This document shows positions 7,901 through 17,045 of a stretch of 64,000 nt of DNA, piece after piece. Below the pieces are notes generated by a model that saw only the letters and a list, made by a program, of their open reading frames with translations, made no database searches and was not told the DNA's origin. This stretch comes from Niveibacterium sp021803785. GTDB lineage: Bacteria; Pseudomonadota; Gammaproteobacteria; Burkholderiales; Rhodocyclaceae. The translations under genes and the position numbers were made by a program. Positions within the stretch are counted from its first letter, which is position 1, and the number at the start of each line of letters is the position of its first letter. The stretch lies in NCBI GenBank assembly GCA_027365955.1, contig DAHXLO010000045.1, forward strand, positions 22,973 through 86,972. The letters run 5' to 3'.

Positions 7901-9181
7901 ATGAGACCAGTATCGACCACCCCACTTGCGCCGCGTGATCTGCTGCGGCGGATGTTCGATGCGGCGATTGCTGCCGCGCAGCCAGCCCATTGTGTGCCGC
8001 CGCATCTGCCGGATCGTCCTCGTGGGCGCCTGATCGTGGTTGGCGCCGGCAAGGCTTCGGCAGCGATGGCTCGGGCCGTGGAAGACCATTGGGACGGGCT
8101 GCTGGAAGGTTTGGTCGTCACGCGGTTCGGGTATGCCGTACCGTGCGAACGGATCGAGATTGTCGAGGCCGCTCATCCGGTGCCCGACGAAGCCGGCCTC
8201 GCGGCGGCCGCGCGTATCTTAGAGCGGGTCAGCGGGCTCACCGCGGAGGACACCGTGCTGTGCTTGATCTCGGGCGGCGGCTCGGCCCTGATGCCCCTTC
8301 CGATTGCGGGCATTACGCTGGCGGACAAACAGGCGATGGCCCGCGCGCTGCTCAAGTGCGGCGCCAGCATCCGCGAGATCAACTGCGTGCGACGCCATCT
8401 CTCCGCCATCAAAGGTGGGCGGCTCGCTGTGGCCTGTTATCCGGCGCGGGTCGTGAGCCTGCTGATTTCCGACGTACCGGGGGATGATCCTTGCGACATC
8501 GCCTCCGGGCCGACCGTGGCCGATCCGAGCACCTGCGACGAGGCGCTCGCGATTCTGCGGCGCTACGAGATCGGGCTGCCGGACGCGGTGCGTGCGGTGC
8601 TTGCGTCCGGCCGTGGCGAGTCCATCAAACCAGGGGACCCGCGTCTCGCGAATGTGTCGACCACACTGGTCGCCACGCCTCAAGGGGCTCTCGAAGCCGC
8701 CGCTGCGGTGGCGAGGGGCGCTGGCATCACGCCTTTCATTTTGGGTGACAGCATCGAAGGTGAAGCGCGGGACGTGGCCAAGGTGATGGCGGGGATCGCG
8801 CGGCAGGTCGCCCAGCATGGGCAGCCCTTTGTCGCGCCGTGCGTACTGCTGTCCGGTGGCGAGACAGCCGTCACCGTGCGCGGCGCCGGTTGCGGCGGGC
8901 GCAATGTGGAATTCCTGCTGTCGCTTGGGTTGGCACTTGAAGGACTGCCGGGCGTGCATGCGCTGGCGGGCGACACCGATGGCGTCGACGGCATGGTGGA
9001 TGTGGCCGGCGCCTATCTCGCGCCAGACACGCTGCCGCGTGCGTGGGCCTTGGGTTTGCGTCCGCAGGCCAGTCTTGACGACAACGATGCCCACCGGTTC
9101 TTCGGCGCCTTGAGTGACGCGATCGTCACTGGGCCAACGCTGACCAATGTGAATGACTTTCGCGCGATTCTGATCCTTTGA
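7901..9181 (+). CDS. Glycerate 2-kinase (GckA/TtuD, MOFRL family)
   Basis: 426 residues from the ATG at 7901; an upstream in-frame GTG at 7868 abuts the LysR pseudogene stop and is less likely. The N-terminal half has VVGAGKAS (about 41-48), SGGGSALM and SDVPGDDP; the C-terminal MOFRL part has LLSGGETAVTVRGAGCGGRN and AGDTDGVDG. These are the marks of the glycerate 2-kinase family, which phosphorylates D-glycerate to 2-phosphoglycerate in glyoxylate, tartrate or serine-related catabolism. The LysR gene just upstream may have been its regulator before decay. Confidence 0.88.
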   Translation: MRPVSTTPLAPRDLLRRMFDAAIAAAQPAHCVPPHLPDRPRGRLIVVGAGKASAAMARAVEDHWDGLLEGLVVTRFGYAVPCERIEIVEAAHPVPDEAGLAAAARILERVSGLTAEDTVLCLISGGGSALMPLPIAGITLADKQAMARALLKCGASIREINCVRRHLSAIKGGRLAVACYPARVVSLLISDVPGDDPCDIASGPTVADPSTCDEALAILRRYEIGLPDAVRAVLASGRGESIKPGDPRLANVSTTLVATPQGALEAAAAVARGAGITPFILGDSIEGEARDVAKVMAGIARQVAQHGQPFVAPCVLLSGGETAVTVRGAGCGGRNVEFLLSLGLALEGLPGVHALAGDTDGVDGMVDVAGAYLAPDTLPRAWALGLRPQASLDDNDAHRFFGALSDAIVTGPTLTNVNDFRAILIL

Positions 9182-9467
9182 TGGGGTGTTCGCATGGAAT
9201 GAACTCAAGCGAAGCCACGCTCAAACTCGTGTTTCGTCGGCTCAGCGGCGCTCCATACTGCAGGCATCCCAAGGCCCAGCCAGCCTGGCTCTTGGCGCGA
9301 GAAGGGCCGCGCTGGATGGGCGACGAGCTCACGGGAATGCCGCTCGTCGGCGATGGGGGTACTGGACGCCGCATGCGGATCGCGGCACGCTGCGGGCTCA
9401 AGCGGATGCCTCGTGGCGCCGATAACTCGACCTCCAGCGCTGCGCGCGAGCCCTCCGCCCACATCTG
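9182..9467. other. Intergenic region, 286 bases
   Basis: No convincing gene. It contains an 8-bp perfect inverted repeat CGACGAGC / GCTCGTCG (9321-9328, 9342-9349) with a 13-base loop and no T-run. A 96-codon open frame runs through it but looks like chance: it is rich in arginine, proline and glycine without structure. A promoter for the downstream GGDEF gene should lie here but I cannot point to one. Confidence 0.4.
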
Positions 9468-11474
9468 ATGATTCTTCCCCCGGTTGTTTTCCGAACCCTG
9501 TTGCGCCTGGGTACGTCGCTTGTCGCCGCGATGCTGTCGGCGCACGTGCTGGCCGGCATCGCGGATGACATCAACGAAATCGAGCGTGCGCACGGTGCCG
9601 ATTCTGACGTTGTGATCCGCAAGATTGCGGGCATGGAAAGTGCTGCCCGCAAATCCGGCGGTGCGGACTTGCGCGTCTTCCTTGCGGCTTGGGGCTATGC
9701 CCATGCAATGACCGGTGGCAGATCGGTGGCCGAAGCCGCGGCGAGCGAACTAGAAGACCTTGGCGTACGCACGAAGGACAATGACGCCCTCGCTGCGGCC
9801 TACGCGCTGCGTGCAAACATCCTCGAACTGCAGGGCCGTTCACGGATAGCGCACGACTGGGTGGTGAAAGCGATGCCGCTGGCTCTGCGCTCGCCCGATC
9901 TATCCCTGCGCTACTGGGTAGCGACCACCGCCGGCTTCAGCGCCTACGAATCGGGTGCGTTTGAGGAAGCGCTGGCGATGTTCCAGTCCGCCTTGAGTGC
10001 CGCGGAGGAAACCAAGGACGACCGACGCCAGGCGCAGACACACATCAACATGGTGTCGCTGCTGCTCACGCTCAAGGATGCGGCCAGCGCGCTGCAACAC
10101 GCTGAGGCGGCTTACCGGTTCGCCAAGACTGGCAACCAGCGCACGCTGGCTGCCCAGGCCAAGGCGCTTGAGGCGGTGGCAGCGGAGGCGATGGGCGATA
10201 CCGAACGCCAGCGCAAGGCCACCGAGGCCTCGATTGCGCTGTCGAAGGATGCGGGTGGGCCGGCGGCGCAGCTTGGCGTGTTGCTGAACCTTTCGGACCT
10301 GAACCTGCGGGCGCACAACTTTGCCGCTGCGCGCTCTCAAGGCGAACAGGCGCTGGCCCTGGCACGCAGCCTCAAGGACGAACCGGGTCAAGCGACCGCC
10401 GAGCTCAACCTCGGATTCGCGTTGATCGGCCTCGGCAAGATCGCAGACGGCCGACGCATTGCAGACCACGGCGTGGCCTACTACCGCAAGATCGATTCGA
10501 AGAGTGATCTGCTCTCCACGCTGAACCAGTACGGCGATCTACTTGAGCTGGCAGGCGACGCCAAGCATGCATTGCAGGTGGTGCGCGAAGCGCAGGCGAT
10601 CGAGGACGAGATGCTGCGTGGCGACCGCCTGCGCACCATGGTCGAGATGCAGCAGCGCTATGAGGCGGAGAAACGCAGCAAGGAAATCGAGCTGCTCAAT
10701 CGCGACAACGCCTTGAAAAGCGCCGAACTCGCGCGCCAGCAGATGGCGCGCCGTTCGTCGTGGCTGCTTGCCGTGGTGCTTGCCCTGGCTTCGATCATCG
10801 CGATCCTGCTGTATCGCCGTGTGCGGCGAGCCAACCAGCAACTTGCTGCGAAGAACGCGGATCTGGAGTTTATGAGCCAGCATGACCCGCTGACCGGCTT
10901 GTTCAATCGACGCCACTTCACCAGCCTGGTCGAAGCGCTGCCGCCCGAACTACCGCATCGACGCGAGGCGGATTCGGCCGATCTCGTGCGTGCGGTGTTT
11001 CTGCTCGATATTGATCACTTCAAGCAGATCAACGACAACTTTGGCCACCGCGATGGCGATGCGGTGCTGGTTGAAGTGGCGCGGCGCTTGCGAGAGGCCT
11101 TGCGCGATAGCGAGACGGTGGTGCGCTGGGGCGGCGAGGAGTTTCTCGTGCTGGCGCCAGCGATTCGCCGCGCGCATCTCGACGAGTTGGCCGCACGGCT
11201 CTTGCGCACCGTCGGCGCTTCGCCGATCCAGACCTACGGCCAAACCCTGCGAGTCACCACCAGTATTGGCTATTCGCCGCTGGAACTACCGGGCGACCCG
11301 AGTGTGCCGGATTGGGAGCGCGCGCTGCACCGCGCAGACCTCGCGCTGTTCCTGGCCAAGCGGCGCGGCCGCAATCAGGCGATCGGCGTGTGCACCTTCA
11401 GCGATGCCGAGGCGATCGCGCGGAATGACGAAGCGGCGCTACCGCCGTCGATTCCGGGGCCGCTCACGGCTTGA
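9468..11474 (+). CDS. Membrane diguanylate cyclase with N-terminal TPR repeats
   Basis: 668 residues. A signal/anchor at about 8-30, a periplasmic region of TPR-like helical repeats (roughly 50-400), a coiled-coil (EMQQRYEAEKRSKEIE), one membrane segment near 428-446 (WLLAVVLALASIIAILLY), and a cytoplasmic GGDEF domain (about 475-640). The catalytic signature is GGEEF, compatible with activity; the RxxD inhibitory site is replaced by RDSE. It should make cyclic di-GMP in response to a periplasmic cue. A small membrane gene follows immediately on the same strand. Confidence 0.85.
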   Translation: MILPPVVFRTLLRLGTSLVAAMLSAHVLAGIADDINEIERAHGADSDVVIRKIAGMESAARKSGGADLRVFLAAWGYAHAMTGGRSVAEAAASELEDLGVRTKDNDALAAAYALRANILELQGRSRIAHDWVVKAMPLALRSPDLSLRYWVATTAGFSAYESGAFEEALAMFQSALSAAEETKDDRRQAQTHINMVSLLLTLKDAASALQHAEAAYRFAKTGNQRTLAAQAKALEAVAAEAMGDTERQRKATEASIALSKDAGGPAAQLGVLLNLSDLNLRAHNFAAARSQGEQALALARSLKDEPGQATAELNLGFALIGLGKIADGRRIADHGVAYYRKIDSKSDLLSTLNQYGDLLELAGDAKHALQVVREAQAIEDEMLRGDRLRTMVEMQQRYEAEKRSKEIELLNRDNALKSAELARQQMARRSSWLLAVVLALASIIAILLYRRVRRANQQLAAKNADLEFMSQHDPLTGLFNRRHFTSLVEALPPELPHRREADSADLVRAVFLLDIDHFKQINDNFGHRDGDAVLVEVARRLREALRDSETVVRWGGEEFLVLAPAIRRAHLDELAARLLRTVGASPIQTYGQTLRVTTSIGYSPLELPGDPSVPDWERALHRADLALFLAKRRGRNQAIGVCTFSDAEAIARNDEAALPPSIPGPLTA

Positions 11475-11488
11475 CGGCACCATCGCCG

Positions 11489-12043
11489 ATGCTGCGTGAC
11501 GCCTGGCAAGCCTTTGAAGCTTGGTTCGCTGCACGCGCCTGGGCGCAACTGATCCTGCGCTTGCTGCTGGTGGGCCTGATCGCGTGGCCGATGGTGCGAT
11601 GGCAGGGCTTGGTCGGCCTGGTGCTCGCCTTGGTGCCGATGGCTGTGTTGATCGCCGTACCCTTGACGCACAGCGGCTTCGATCTGCTGCGCTGGCTGCG
11701 CAAGCGCCACCTCAAGCGCTGGAACGGGCGCTGGTATGCCTTCCGCGACTTCCAGATCCGCATCTTCGAACTGCCGGATCACACTTGGCTGTGCGCCGAC
11801 GACGTGCTGCGCGCACTCGGCGAGCCGGTCGACCGGGTAGTGCATGAGCGCTTTCGAAACCAGTTCGGCGCGCTCGGCTACCGCGAGCCACCGGGCGAGA
11901 CCTTGATCTGCTTTTCGGAGGCTGCGCTGCGCCGCTTTCTGTCACTGCGCAACGATGCACGCTCGCGTGAATTCGCCCGCTGGCTGGAGCGTGACGTGCT
12001 GTTCGCCCATGAAAAACGGCGCCGTCAGGCGCCGTTCTCCTGA
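11489..12043 (+). CDS. Inner-membrane protein with a C-terminal BRO-N-like domain
   Basis: 184 residues from the ATG at 11489; a TTG at 11471 overlapping the previous stop (TTGA) would add six. Two hydrophobic segments (about 18-35 and 42-60) are followed by a soluble domain from about 72. That domain reads FRDFQIRIFELPDHTWLCAD, then DVLRALGEP and later LICFSEAALRRFL and EFARWLERDVL, the order of elements in the BRO family N-terminal (Bro-N) domain, normally found in phage antirepressors. No DNA-binding role is proven here. It follows the GGDEF gene and may share its transcript. Confidence 0.6.
   Translation: MLRDAWQAFEAWFAARAWAQLILRLLLVGLIAWPMVRWQGLVGLVLALVPMAVLIAVPLTHSGFDLLRWLRKRHLKRWNGRWYAFRDFQIRIFELPDHTWLCADDVLRALGEPVDRVVHERFRNQFGALGYREPPGETLICFSEAALRRFLSLRNDARSREFARWLERDVLFAHEKRRRQAPFS
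12012..12036 (-). terminator. Terminator of bioB, embedded in the 3' end of the facing gene
   Basis: Stem AACGGCGCC / GGCGCCGTT (12015-12023, 12028-12036) with a 4-base loop. On the minus strand it is followed by TTTTTC and lies 23 bases beyond the bioB stop. It sits inside the last codons of the plus-strand membrane gene. Confidence 0.75.
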
Positions 12044-12058
12044 TCGGTTTGCGCGCAA

Positions 12059-13048
12059 TTACACCGACTTCATACCGAGGCGTTCGAGCAGCGTGCGGTC
12101 GCCTTCAACGTCCGGGTTGCCGGTGGTGAGCAGTTTGTCGCCGTAGAAGATCGAGTTGGCGCCGGCCAAGAAAGCCAGGGCCTGGCCCTCGTCGGTCATC
12201 TCGCGACGGCCAGCCGACAGGCGCACATAGCTCGTCGGCATCGTGATGCGCGCGGCCGCGATGGTGCGGATGAATTCGAAGGGGTCGATCTTGGGCTGGT
12301 CGGCAAGCGGCGTGCCTTCCACTGCAACGAGGCTGTTGATCGGCACCGATTCGGGCGGCGGGTTCATGTTTGCGAGCTGCGCGATCATCGCGGCGCGGCC
12401 ACGGCGCGATTCGCCCATGCCGACAATGCCGCCCGAGCAGACATTGATGCCTGCATCGCGTACCTTGTCGATGGTGTCGAAGCGGTCGGCCTGCGAGTGC
12501 GTGCCGATGACCTTGCCGTAGAACTCCGGCGCGGTGTCGATGTTGTGGTTGTAGTAGTCGAGGCCGGCTTGCTTGAGTTTTTCGGCCTGACCTTCACGCA
12601 GCATGCCCAGCGTGACGCAGGTTTCCAGGCCCAGGGCCTTGACCTGCTTGACCATTTCGATCACCGGCTCAAGGTCGCGATCCTTCGGGCCACGCCATGC
12701 GGCGCCCATGCAGAAGCGGCTGGCACCGTTGGCCTTCGCCTGCTTGGCTTTCTCCACCACCTCGGCGACATCCATCAGTTCTTCACTCTCAACGCCGGTC
12801 TGATAGCGTTTGGATTGCGAGCAATAGCCGCAGTCTTCGGAGCAGCCGCCGGTCTTGATCGACAGCAGCGTCGAGCGTTGCACGGCATTCGGATCGAAAT
12901 GCTCGCGATGGACCTGGGCCGCACGGAAGACGAGTTCCATGAAGGGCAGATCGAATAGGGCCTGGACATCGTCAGTGCTCCAGCGTTGGGCCGCCTTGGA
13001 CGCCGGCGCCGTAGTGACTGATTCGGTGGCAGTTGCGGACAAGCTCAT
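12059..13048 (-). CDS. bioB: Biotin synthase
   Basis: 329 residues. Radical SAM enzyme that inserts sulfur into dethiobiotin. The [4Fe-4S] motif CxxxCxxC is C69, C73, C76 (GGCSEDCGYCSQS). Later conserved elements are YYNHNIDTAPEFY and CSGGIVGMGES, and the C-terminal region has NSIFYGDKLLTT. It starts with an ATG at 13048 and is divergent from comF, a common neighbour of biotin genes in proteobacteria. bioC is found elsewhere in the window, so biotin genes are split here. Confidence 0.95.
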   Translation of the reverse strand: MSLSATATESVTTAPASKAAQRWSTDDVQALFDLPFMELVFRAAQVHREHFDPNAVQRSTLLSIKTGGCSEDCGYCSQSKRYQTGVESEELMDVAEVVEKAKQAKANGASRFCMGAAWRGPKDRDLEPVIEMVKQVKALGLETCVTLGMLREGQAEKLKQAGLDYYNHNIDTAPEFYGKVIGTHSQADRFDTIDKVRDAGINVCSGGIVGMGESRRGRAAMIAQLANMNPPPESVPINSLVAVEGTPLADQPKIDPFEFIRTIAAARITMPTSYVRLSAGRREMTDEGQALAFLAGANSIFYGDKLLTTGNPDVEGDRTLLERLGMKSV

Positions 13049-13106
13049 AGGGATGCTTCCTGCTGCGGTGTGACAATCGCGGAATGGTCGATGAAAGGCG
13101 AGCGTT

Positions 13107-13823
13107 GTGTCAAACCGGATTTTCGCATTGCAGCAAGCCTGGCGTCATATCGCGGGTCGTCTGATGCCCCAGGCGTGCTTTGTTTGTGGGGCCACGGCGG
13201 CGGATCAGGTGCTATGTGAAGCATGTCGTGCCGCGTTGCCGGCGGTCACTAGCGCCTGCTGTCCGCATTGCGCGCTCGACAGTCCCGGCGGTGCGGTCTG
13301 CGGGCGTTGCTTGAGCCGGCCGCCGCGCTTTGACGCAACGCGGGCGGTGTTCCGCTACGCGTTTCCGGTCAGCGAGCTGGTGCAGGCCTACAAGTTTCAG
13401 GCGCGTTTTGGCGTCGGGCGCTATTTTGCCGAGCAACTGGCGGCGGCTGCACACGGGTTGCAGATCGATGCGGTGTTGCCTGCGCCGTTGCATCCGCATC
13501 GTCTGGCGACACGGGGCTTCAATCAGTCCGTGCTGCTCGCTGAGCCGGTTGCCAAGGCGCTCGGCGTGCCGCATCTGCGCGATGCCGTTCGCAAGGTCCG
13601 GCGTGTCGCGCCGCAGGCTGGACTCACGCTGGACGAACGGCGGCGCAACCTGCGCGGTGCATTTGCCGTGCAGCGCCGATTTGATGGCATGCGCCTGCTG
13701 GTGATCGACGATGTGATGACGAGCGGAACAACCTGCGATGAGCTGGCCGGCGCACTCAAGGAGGCCGGCGCTGCGCGGGTCGAGGCCCTGGTGGTCGCCC
13801 GAACCCCGGCGGGCCCGGCTTAG
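13107..13823 (+). CDS. ComF-family phosphoribosyltransferase
   Basis: 238 residues, GTG start. N-terminal zinc-ribbon cysteines are visible as CFVC, CEAC, CPHC and CGRC (residues about 24-75). The C-terminal type I phosphoribosyltransferase domain carries the PRPP loop LLVIDDVMTSGTT near residue 196. ComF proteins are linked to DNA uptake in competent bacteria; in other bacteria the role is uncertain. The gene is divergent from bioB. Its stop overlaps the stop of the convergent GGDEF/EAL gene by 4 bases. Confidence 0.85.
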   Translation: MSNRIFALQQAWRHIAGRLMPQACFVCGATAADQVLCEACRAALPAVTSACCPHCALDSPGGAVCGRCLSRPPRFDATRAVFRYAFPVSELVQAYKFQARFGVGRYFAEQLAAAAHGLQIDAVLPAPLHPHRLATRGFNQSVLLAEPVAKALGVPHLRDAVRKVRRVAPQAGLTLDERRRNLRGAFAVQRRFDGMRLLVIDDVMTSGTTCDELAGALKEAGAARVEALVVARTPAGPA

Positions 13824-16800
13824 CCGTTGCTGAGCATTGCGCGATCGGCCTCGGGCGTGATGATGCCGCGATGCAGCATGCTCTGGAACACGCCTGGCGG
13901 TACCGGCGGGCACCAGTAGTAACCCTGCGCTTCCGAGCAGCCCTCGCGGCGCAGGAATTCAACCTGCGCGATCGTTTCGACCCCTTCGGCAATTACGTCG
14001 AGCTTGAGCGCTTCACCCAGTTGGATGATCGCGCGCACGATCGCCGCATCGTCCGAGTCCATTGGCACGTCGCGCACGAAGCTCTGATCGATTTTCAAGC
14101 GATCCACCGCAAAGCGCTTGAGGTAGGAGAGGCTTGAATAGCCGGTGCCGAAGTCGTCGATCGACAAGCGCACCCCGAGCCTCTTGAGCTGTTGGATTGT
14201 CGAGAGCACCTCGTCAGCGTTTTCCATCAGCAGCGATTCGGTGAGTTCGAGTTCGACGCGGTCCGGCTCGTGACCGGTCTCTTCAAGCACTTCTCGCACC
14301 ATCGCGACCACGTTGTTGCGGCGGAACTGCAGCGCCGACATGTTCACCGCCATCATGATCGGCGGCAGGCCCTGTTTCTCCCAAGCGCGCGCCTGCCGGC
14401 AGGCTTCGCGCAGCACCCAGCGGCCAATCGGTACGATCAGACCTGATTCTTCGGCGATCGGGATGAAGCGGGCGGGCGAGATGAAGCCACGCTGCGGGTG
14501 CTGCCAGCGCAGCAGCGCTTCGGCGCCAACCACCATGCCGTCCTTAAGCGACACCTGCGGCTGGTAGTGCAACGTGAGTTCATTGCGTTCCAACGCCTGG
14601 CGCAGCGCGTTTTCGAGTTGCAGCCGTTCCAGCGCGTTGGCATTCATCGCCTCGGTAAAGAAGCGGAAGGTGTTCCGCCCGCTTTCCTTGGCGTGATACA
14701 TCGCCGTATCGGCGTTCTTCATCAGGCTTTCAGGGTCGCGGCCGTCGTTCGGATACACCGCGATGCCGATCGAGAACGAGGTGCCGATCCGGTGGGTGCC
14801 TACATCGAAGGGCTCGGCCAGCGAGCCCAGGATCTTTTCTGCCACGCGGGCAGGGGCGCGGGTGTCGGCTATGTCATTGAGCACGATGATGAACTCGTCA
14901 CCGCCCTGGCGGCAGATCGTGTCCGAATCCCGCACGCAGGTGCGCACCCGTTCGGCGACCTGTTGCAGTAGCCGATCGCCGGCGTGGTGGCCGAGCGAGT
15001 CGTTGATCATCTTGAAACGATCGAGATCAAGGAACAGCAGGCCGACCATCGTGCTCTCGCGCTGTGCGCGGGCCAGCGACTGAGACAGTCGATCCTGCAT
15101 CAGCGCACGGTTGGGCAGCCCCGTCAGCGGATCGTGGTGGGCCAGGTAGGCGATGCGGGCCTCGTTCGCCTTGCGCTCGGTAATGTCCGAGAACACCGCG
15201 ACGTAGTTCGATATCAGACCATCGTGGTTGCGCACCGAGCTGATCGATAGCCAGGCCGGGAACGCTTTGCCGTTCTTGCGGGTGTTCCAGACTTCGCCTT
15301 GCCAGAAGCCGTGACGTTCGATGCTGCGCCAGACGTTCTCGAAGAAGCCGGCTTCATGGCGGCTACCGGTCACATCTGGCAGGCTGTGACCGATCACGTC
15401 GCGCACTTCAAACCCGGTGACGGTGCTAAAAGCGGGGTTCACCCGCACGATGTTGCGGTCCGCCCCGGCAACGACGATAGCTTCGACGCTGTGCTCGAAC
15501 ACCGAGGCGGCGAGGCGCAATTCGGCTTCGCCCTGCAGGCGTTGCGTCATGTCCGTGACGGTCGTGACCACCGCATACGGGCGGGCCTCGTCCTCACGAT
15601 GCAGCGGCGTGGATTTGGCCCAGAGCGTCCGGATCTCGCCGTCTTGGTTGCGGAAGGCGATCATGTCCGCCACCGGTTCGTTACGGGCGAGCGCAAGCAT
15701 CGGCGGCAGCGTTTCCGCAGCGCGCGGGGAACCGTCTGCGCACACGAATTCGACCTGGCCCGAATCCAGCCGGAAGCGGTAGAACTCCGCCTGCGTCATG
15801 CCGTAGATCTTTGCGACCGCCTCGTTGCACACCTCGACGTCACCGGCTGCGTTGCGCATCACGATGCCTTCGTCGAGCGAGCTGATGATGGTACGCATGC
15901 GCGCTTCGCTCTCACGCATTACCGCTTCGGTCTGCTTGCGGCCGCTGATGTCCTCGATCACGACCATGTACTGGCTCGGATCACGCGACAAGGCACGGAC
16001 CACGCTGACCGTCATGGCGACCCACACCAGGCTGTCATCGCGCCGGCGGATGCGCATTTCGAGTGTGATCACCTCGCGGTCGGATCCGGCGAGTTGCATC
16101 AACTGGGCGTCAAGGCGCTGGGCGTCGTCCGCGTGAACCAACTCGCGGAAGTCCATCTGCAGCAGATCCGCTTCGGAATAGCCGGAGATCTCGGTGAATC
16201 GGCGGTTGACGCGTGAGTAGCGCCCAGCCAGCGAACACATCGCGATACCTACCGCGGCCTGTTCGAAGGTGGAGCGGAAGCGGGCTTCGCTGTCTTCGAG
16301 CGCGGCCTCGGTGGCCTTGTGCACCGACAGGTTGATCAGCAGGCTGCTGATGCGATCGATGCTGCCGTCGGGCTTGCGATGCACCGTCCGCATGTCGCGC
16401 ACAAAGACGGTCTGGCCATCGGCATGCAACATCCGGTACTCAAGTTCGTGGTCGTAGCCGAGTTCGGTCTGCGCGCGGAAGAACTCGATGACGAAGCGCC
16501 GATCTTCCGGATGAATGTTCTCGCGCCAGAAACCCGGTTGCGTCCAGGCGTTCAGCGGAAATCCCAGTAGCAGCTCCGCCTGGGGCGAGACGTAGTAGCA
16601 CCGGTTGTTGGTGGGATCGAACTCCCACGCCACGGCATTGGTGCCTTCGATCGTTTTGCGAAAGCGTTCCGCTTCGGTACGCGCCTCATCGCGCAGATGT
16701 TTCAGCGTCTTGATGCGGCGGCGCGCCTCGATGGCGACCACGACCGCCAGCGCGGCCATGAGGATCGCGATGACCGAGATCCAGATCCACATGCCGCTGC

Positions 16801-16882
16801 CGCCGCCAACGTCGCTAGCAAAGGCCGGCGCGGTGGCGGTGAGGGAAGCAAATGCGAGCGGGATGTGGCGTACTGCGTGCAT
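13820..16882 (-). CDS. PAS-GGDEF-EAL cyclic di-GMP signalling protein
   Basis: 1020 residues. A signal/anchor and one membrane segment (about 30-52), then four PAS modules (roughly 70-195, 200-325, 325-450 and 455-585, the last with a PAC ending SDITERKANEARI), a GGDEF domain with intact GGDEF and RDSD inhibitory site just before it, and an EAL domain to the end. The EAL domain has EALLRW, NMSALQF, ELTESLLM, DDFGTGYSSL, KIDQSFVRD and AEGVE, so phosphodiesterase residues look complete. Either or both activities are possible. No partner gene adjoins it. Confidence 0.92.
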   Translation of the reverse strand: MHAVRHIPLAFASLTATAPAFASDVGGGSGMWIWISVIAILMAALAVVVAIEARRRIKTLKHLRDEARTEAERFRKTIEGTNAVAWEFDPTNNRCYYVSPQAELLLGFPLNAWTQPGFWRENIHPEDRRFVIEFFRAQTELGYDHELEYRMLHADGQTVFVRDMRTVHRKPDGSIDRISSLLINLSVHKATEAALEDSEARFRSTFEQAAVGIAMCSLAGRYSRVNRRFTEISGYSEADLLQMDFRELVHADDAQRLDAQLMQLAGSDREVITLEMRIRRRDDSLVWVAMTVSVVRALSRDPSQYMVVIEDISGRKQTEAVMRESEARMRTIISSLDEGIVMRNAAGDVEVCNEAVAKIYGMTQAEFYRFRLDSGQVEFVCADGSPRAAETLPPMLALARNEPVADMIAFRNQDGEIRTLWAKSTPLHREDEARPYAVVTTVTDMTQRLQGEAELRLAASVFEHSVEAIVVAGADRNIVRVNPAFSTVTGFEVRDVIGHSLPDVTGSRHEAGFFENVWRSIERHGFWQGEVWNTRKNGKAFPAWLSISSVRNHDGLISNYVAVFSDITERKANEARIAYLAHHDPLTGLPNRALMQDRLSQSLARAQRESTMVGLLFLDLDRFKMINDSLGHHAGDRLLQQVAERVRTCVRDSDTICRQGGDEFIIVLNDIADTRAPARVAEKILGSLAEPFDVGTHRIGTSFSIGIAVYPNDGRDPESLMKNADTAMYHAKESGRNTFRFFTEAMNANALERLQLENALRQALERNELTLHYQPQVSLKDGMVVGAEALLRWQHPQRGFISPARFIPIAEESGLIVPIGRWVLREACRQARAWEKQGLPPIMMAVNMSALQFRRNNVVAMVREVLEETGHEPDRVELELTESLLMENADEVLSTIQQLKRLGVRLSIDDFGTGYSSLSYLKRFAVDRLKIDQSFVRDVPMDSDDAAIVRAIIQLGEALKLDVIAEGVETIAQVEFLRREGCSEAQGYYWCPPVPPGVFQSMLHRGIITPEADRAMLSNG

Positions 16883-16983
16883 GTGGCGAACGAGCCAAGC
16901 TCCCGTTTAAGGGCGGACACTCCGGTCTACGGCCGGGGTGCGCAGAACTTGAAGGCGTTATGCACTGCGCCACGCGTTGCGCC

Positions 16984-17017
16984 AAAAACAAAGGGCCCGC
17001 CAAGGCAGGGCCCTTTT
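16984..17017 (-). terminator. Terminator of peroxiredoxin gene
   Basis: Stem AAAGGGCCC / GGGCCCTTT (16990-16998, 17008-17016), 9-base loop. On the minus strand it is followed by TTTGTTTTT. It lies 30 bases past the peroxiredoxin stop. A TTTT follows on the plus strand too, so it may work both ways. Confidence 0.8.
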
Positions 17018-17045
17018 GTCGACCTTTCGGACGAACCGACGTTGC

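Noticed and set aside
9178..9468. A 96-codon plus-strand frame between glycerate kinase and the GGDEF gene
   Set aside because: Arg/Pro/Gly-rich with no ribosome binding site, domain or signal; looks like a chance frame in GC-rich DNA.
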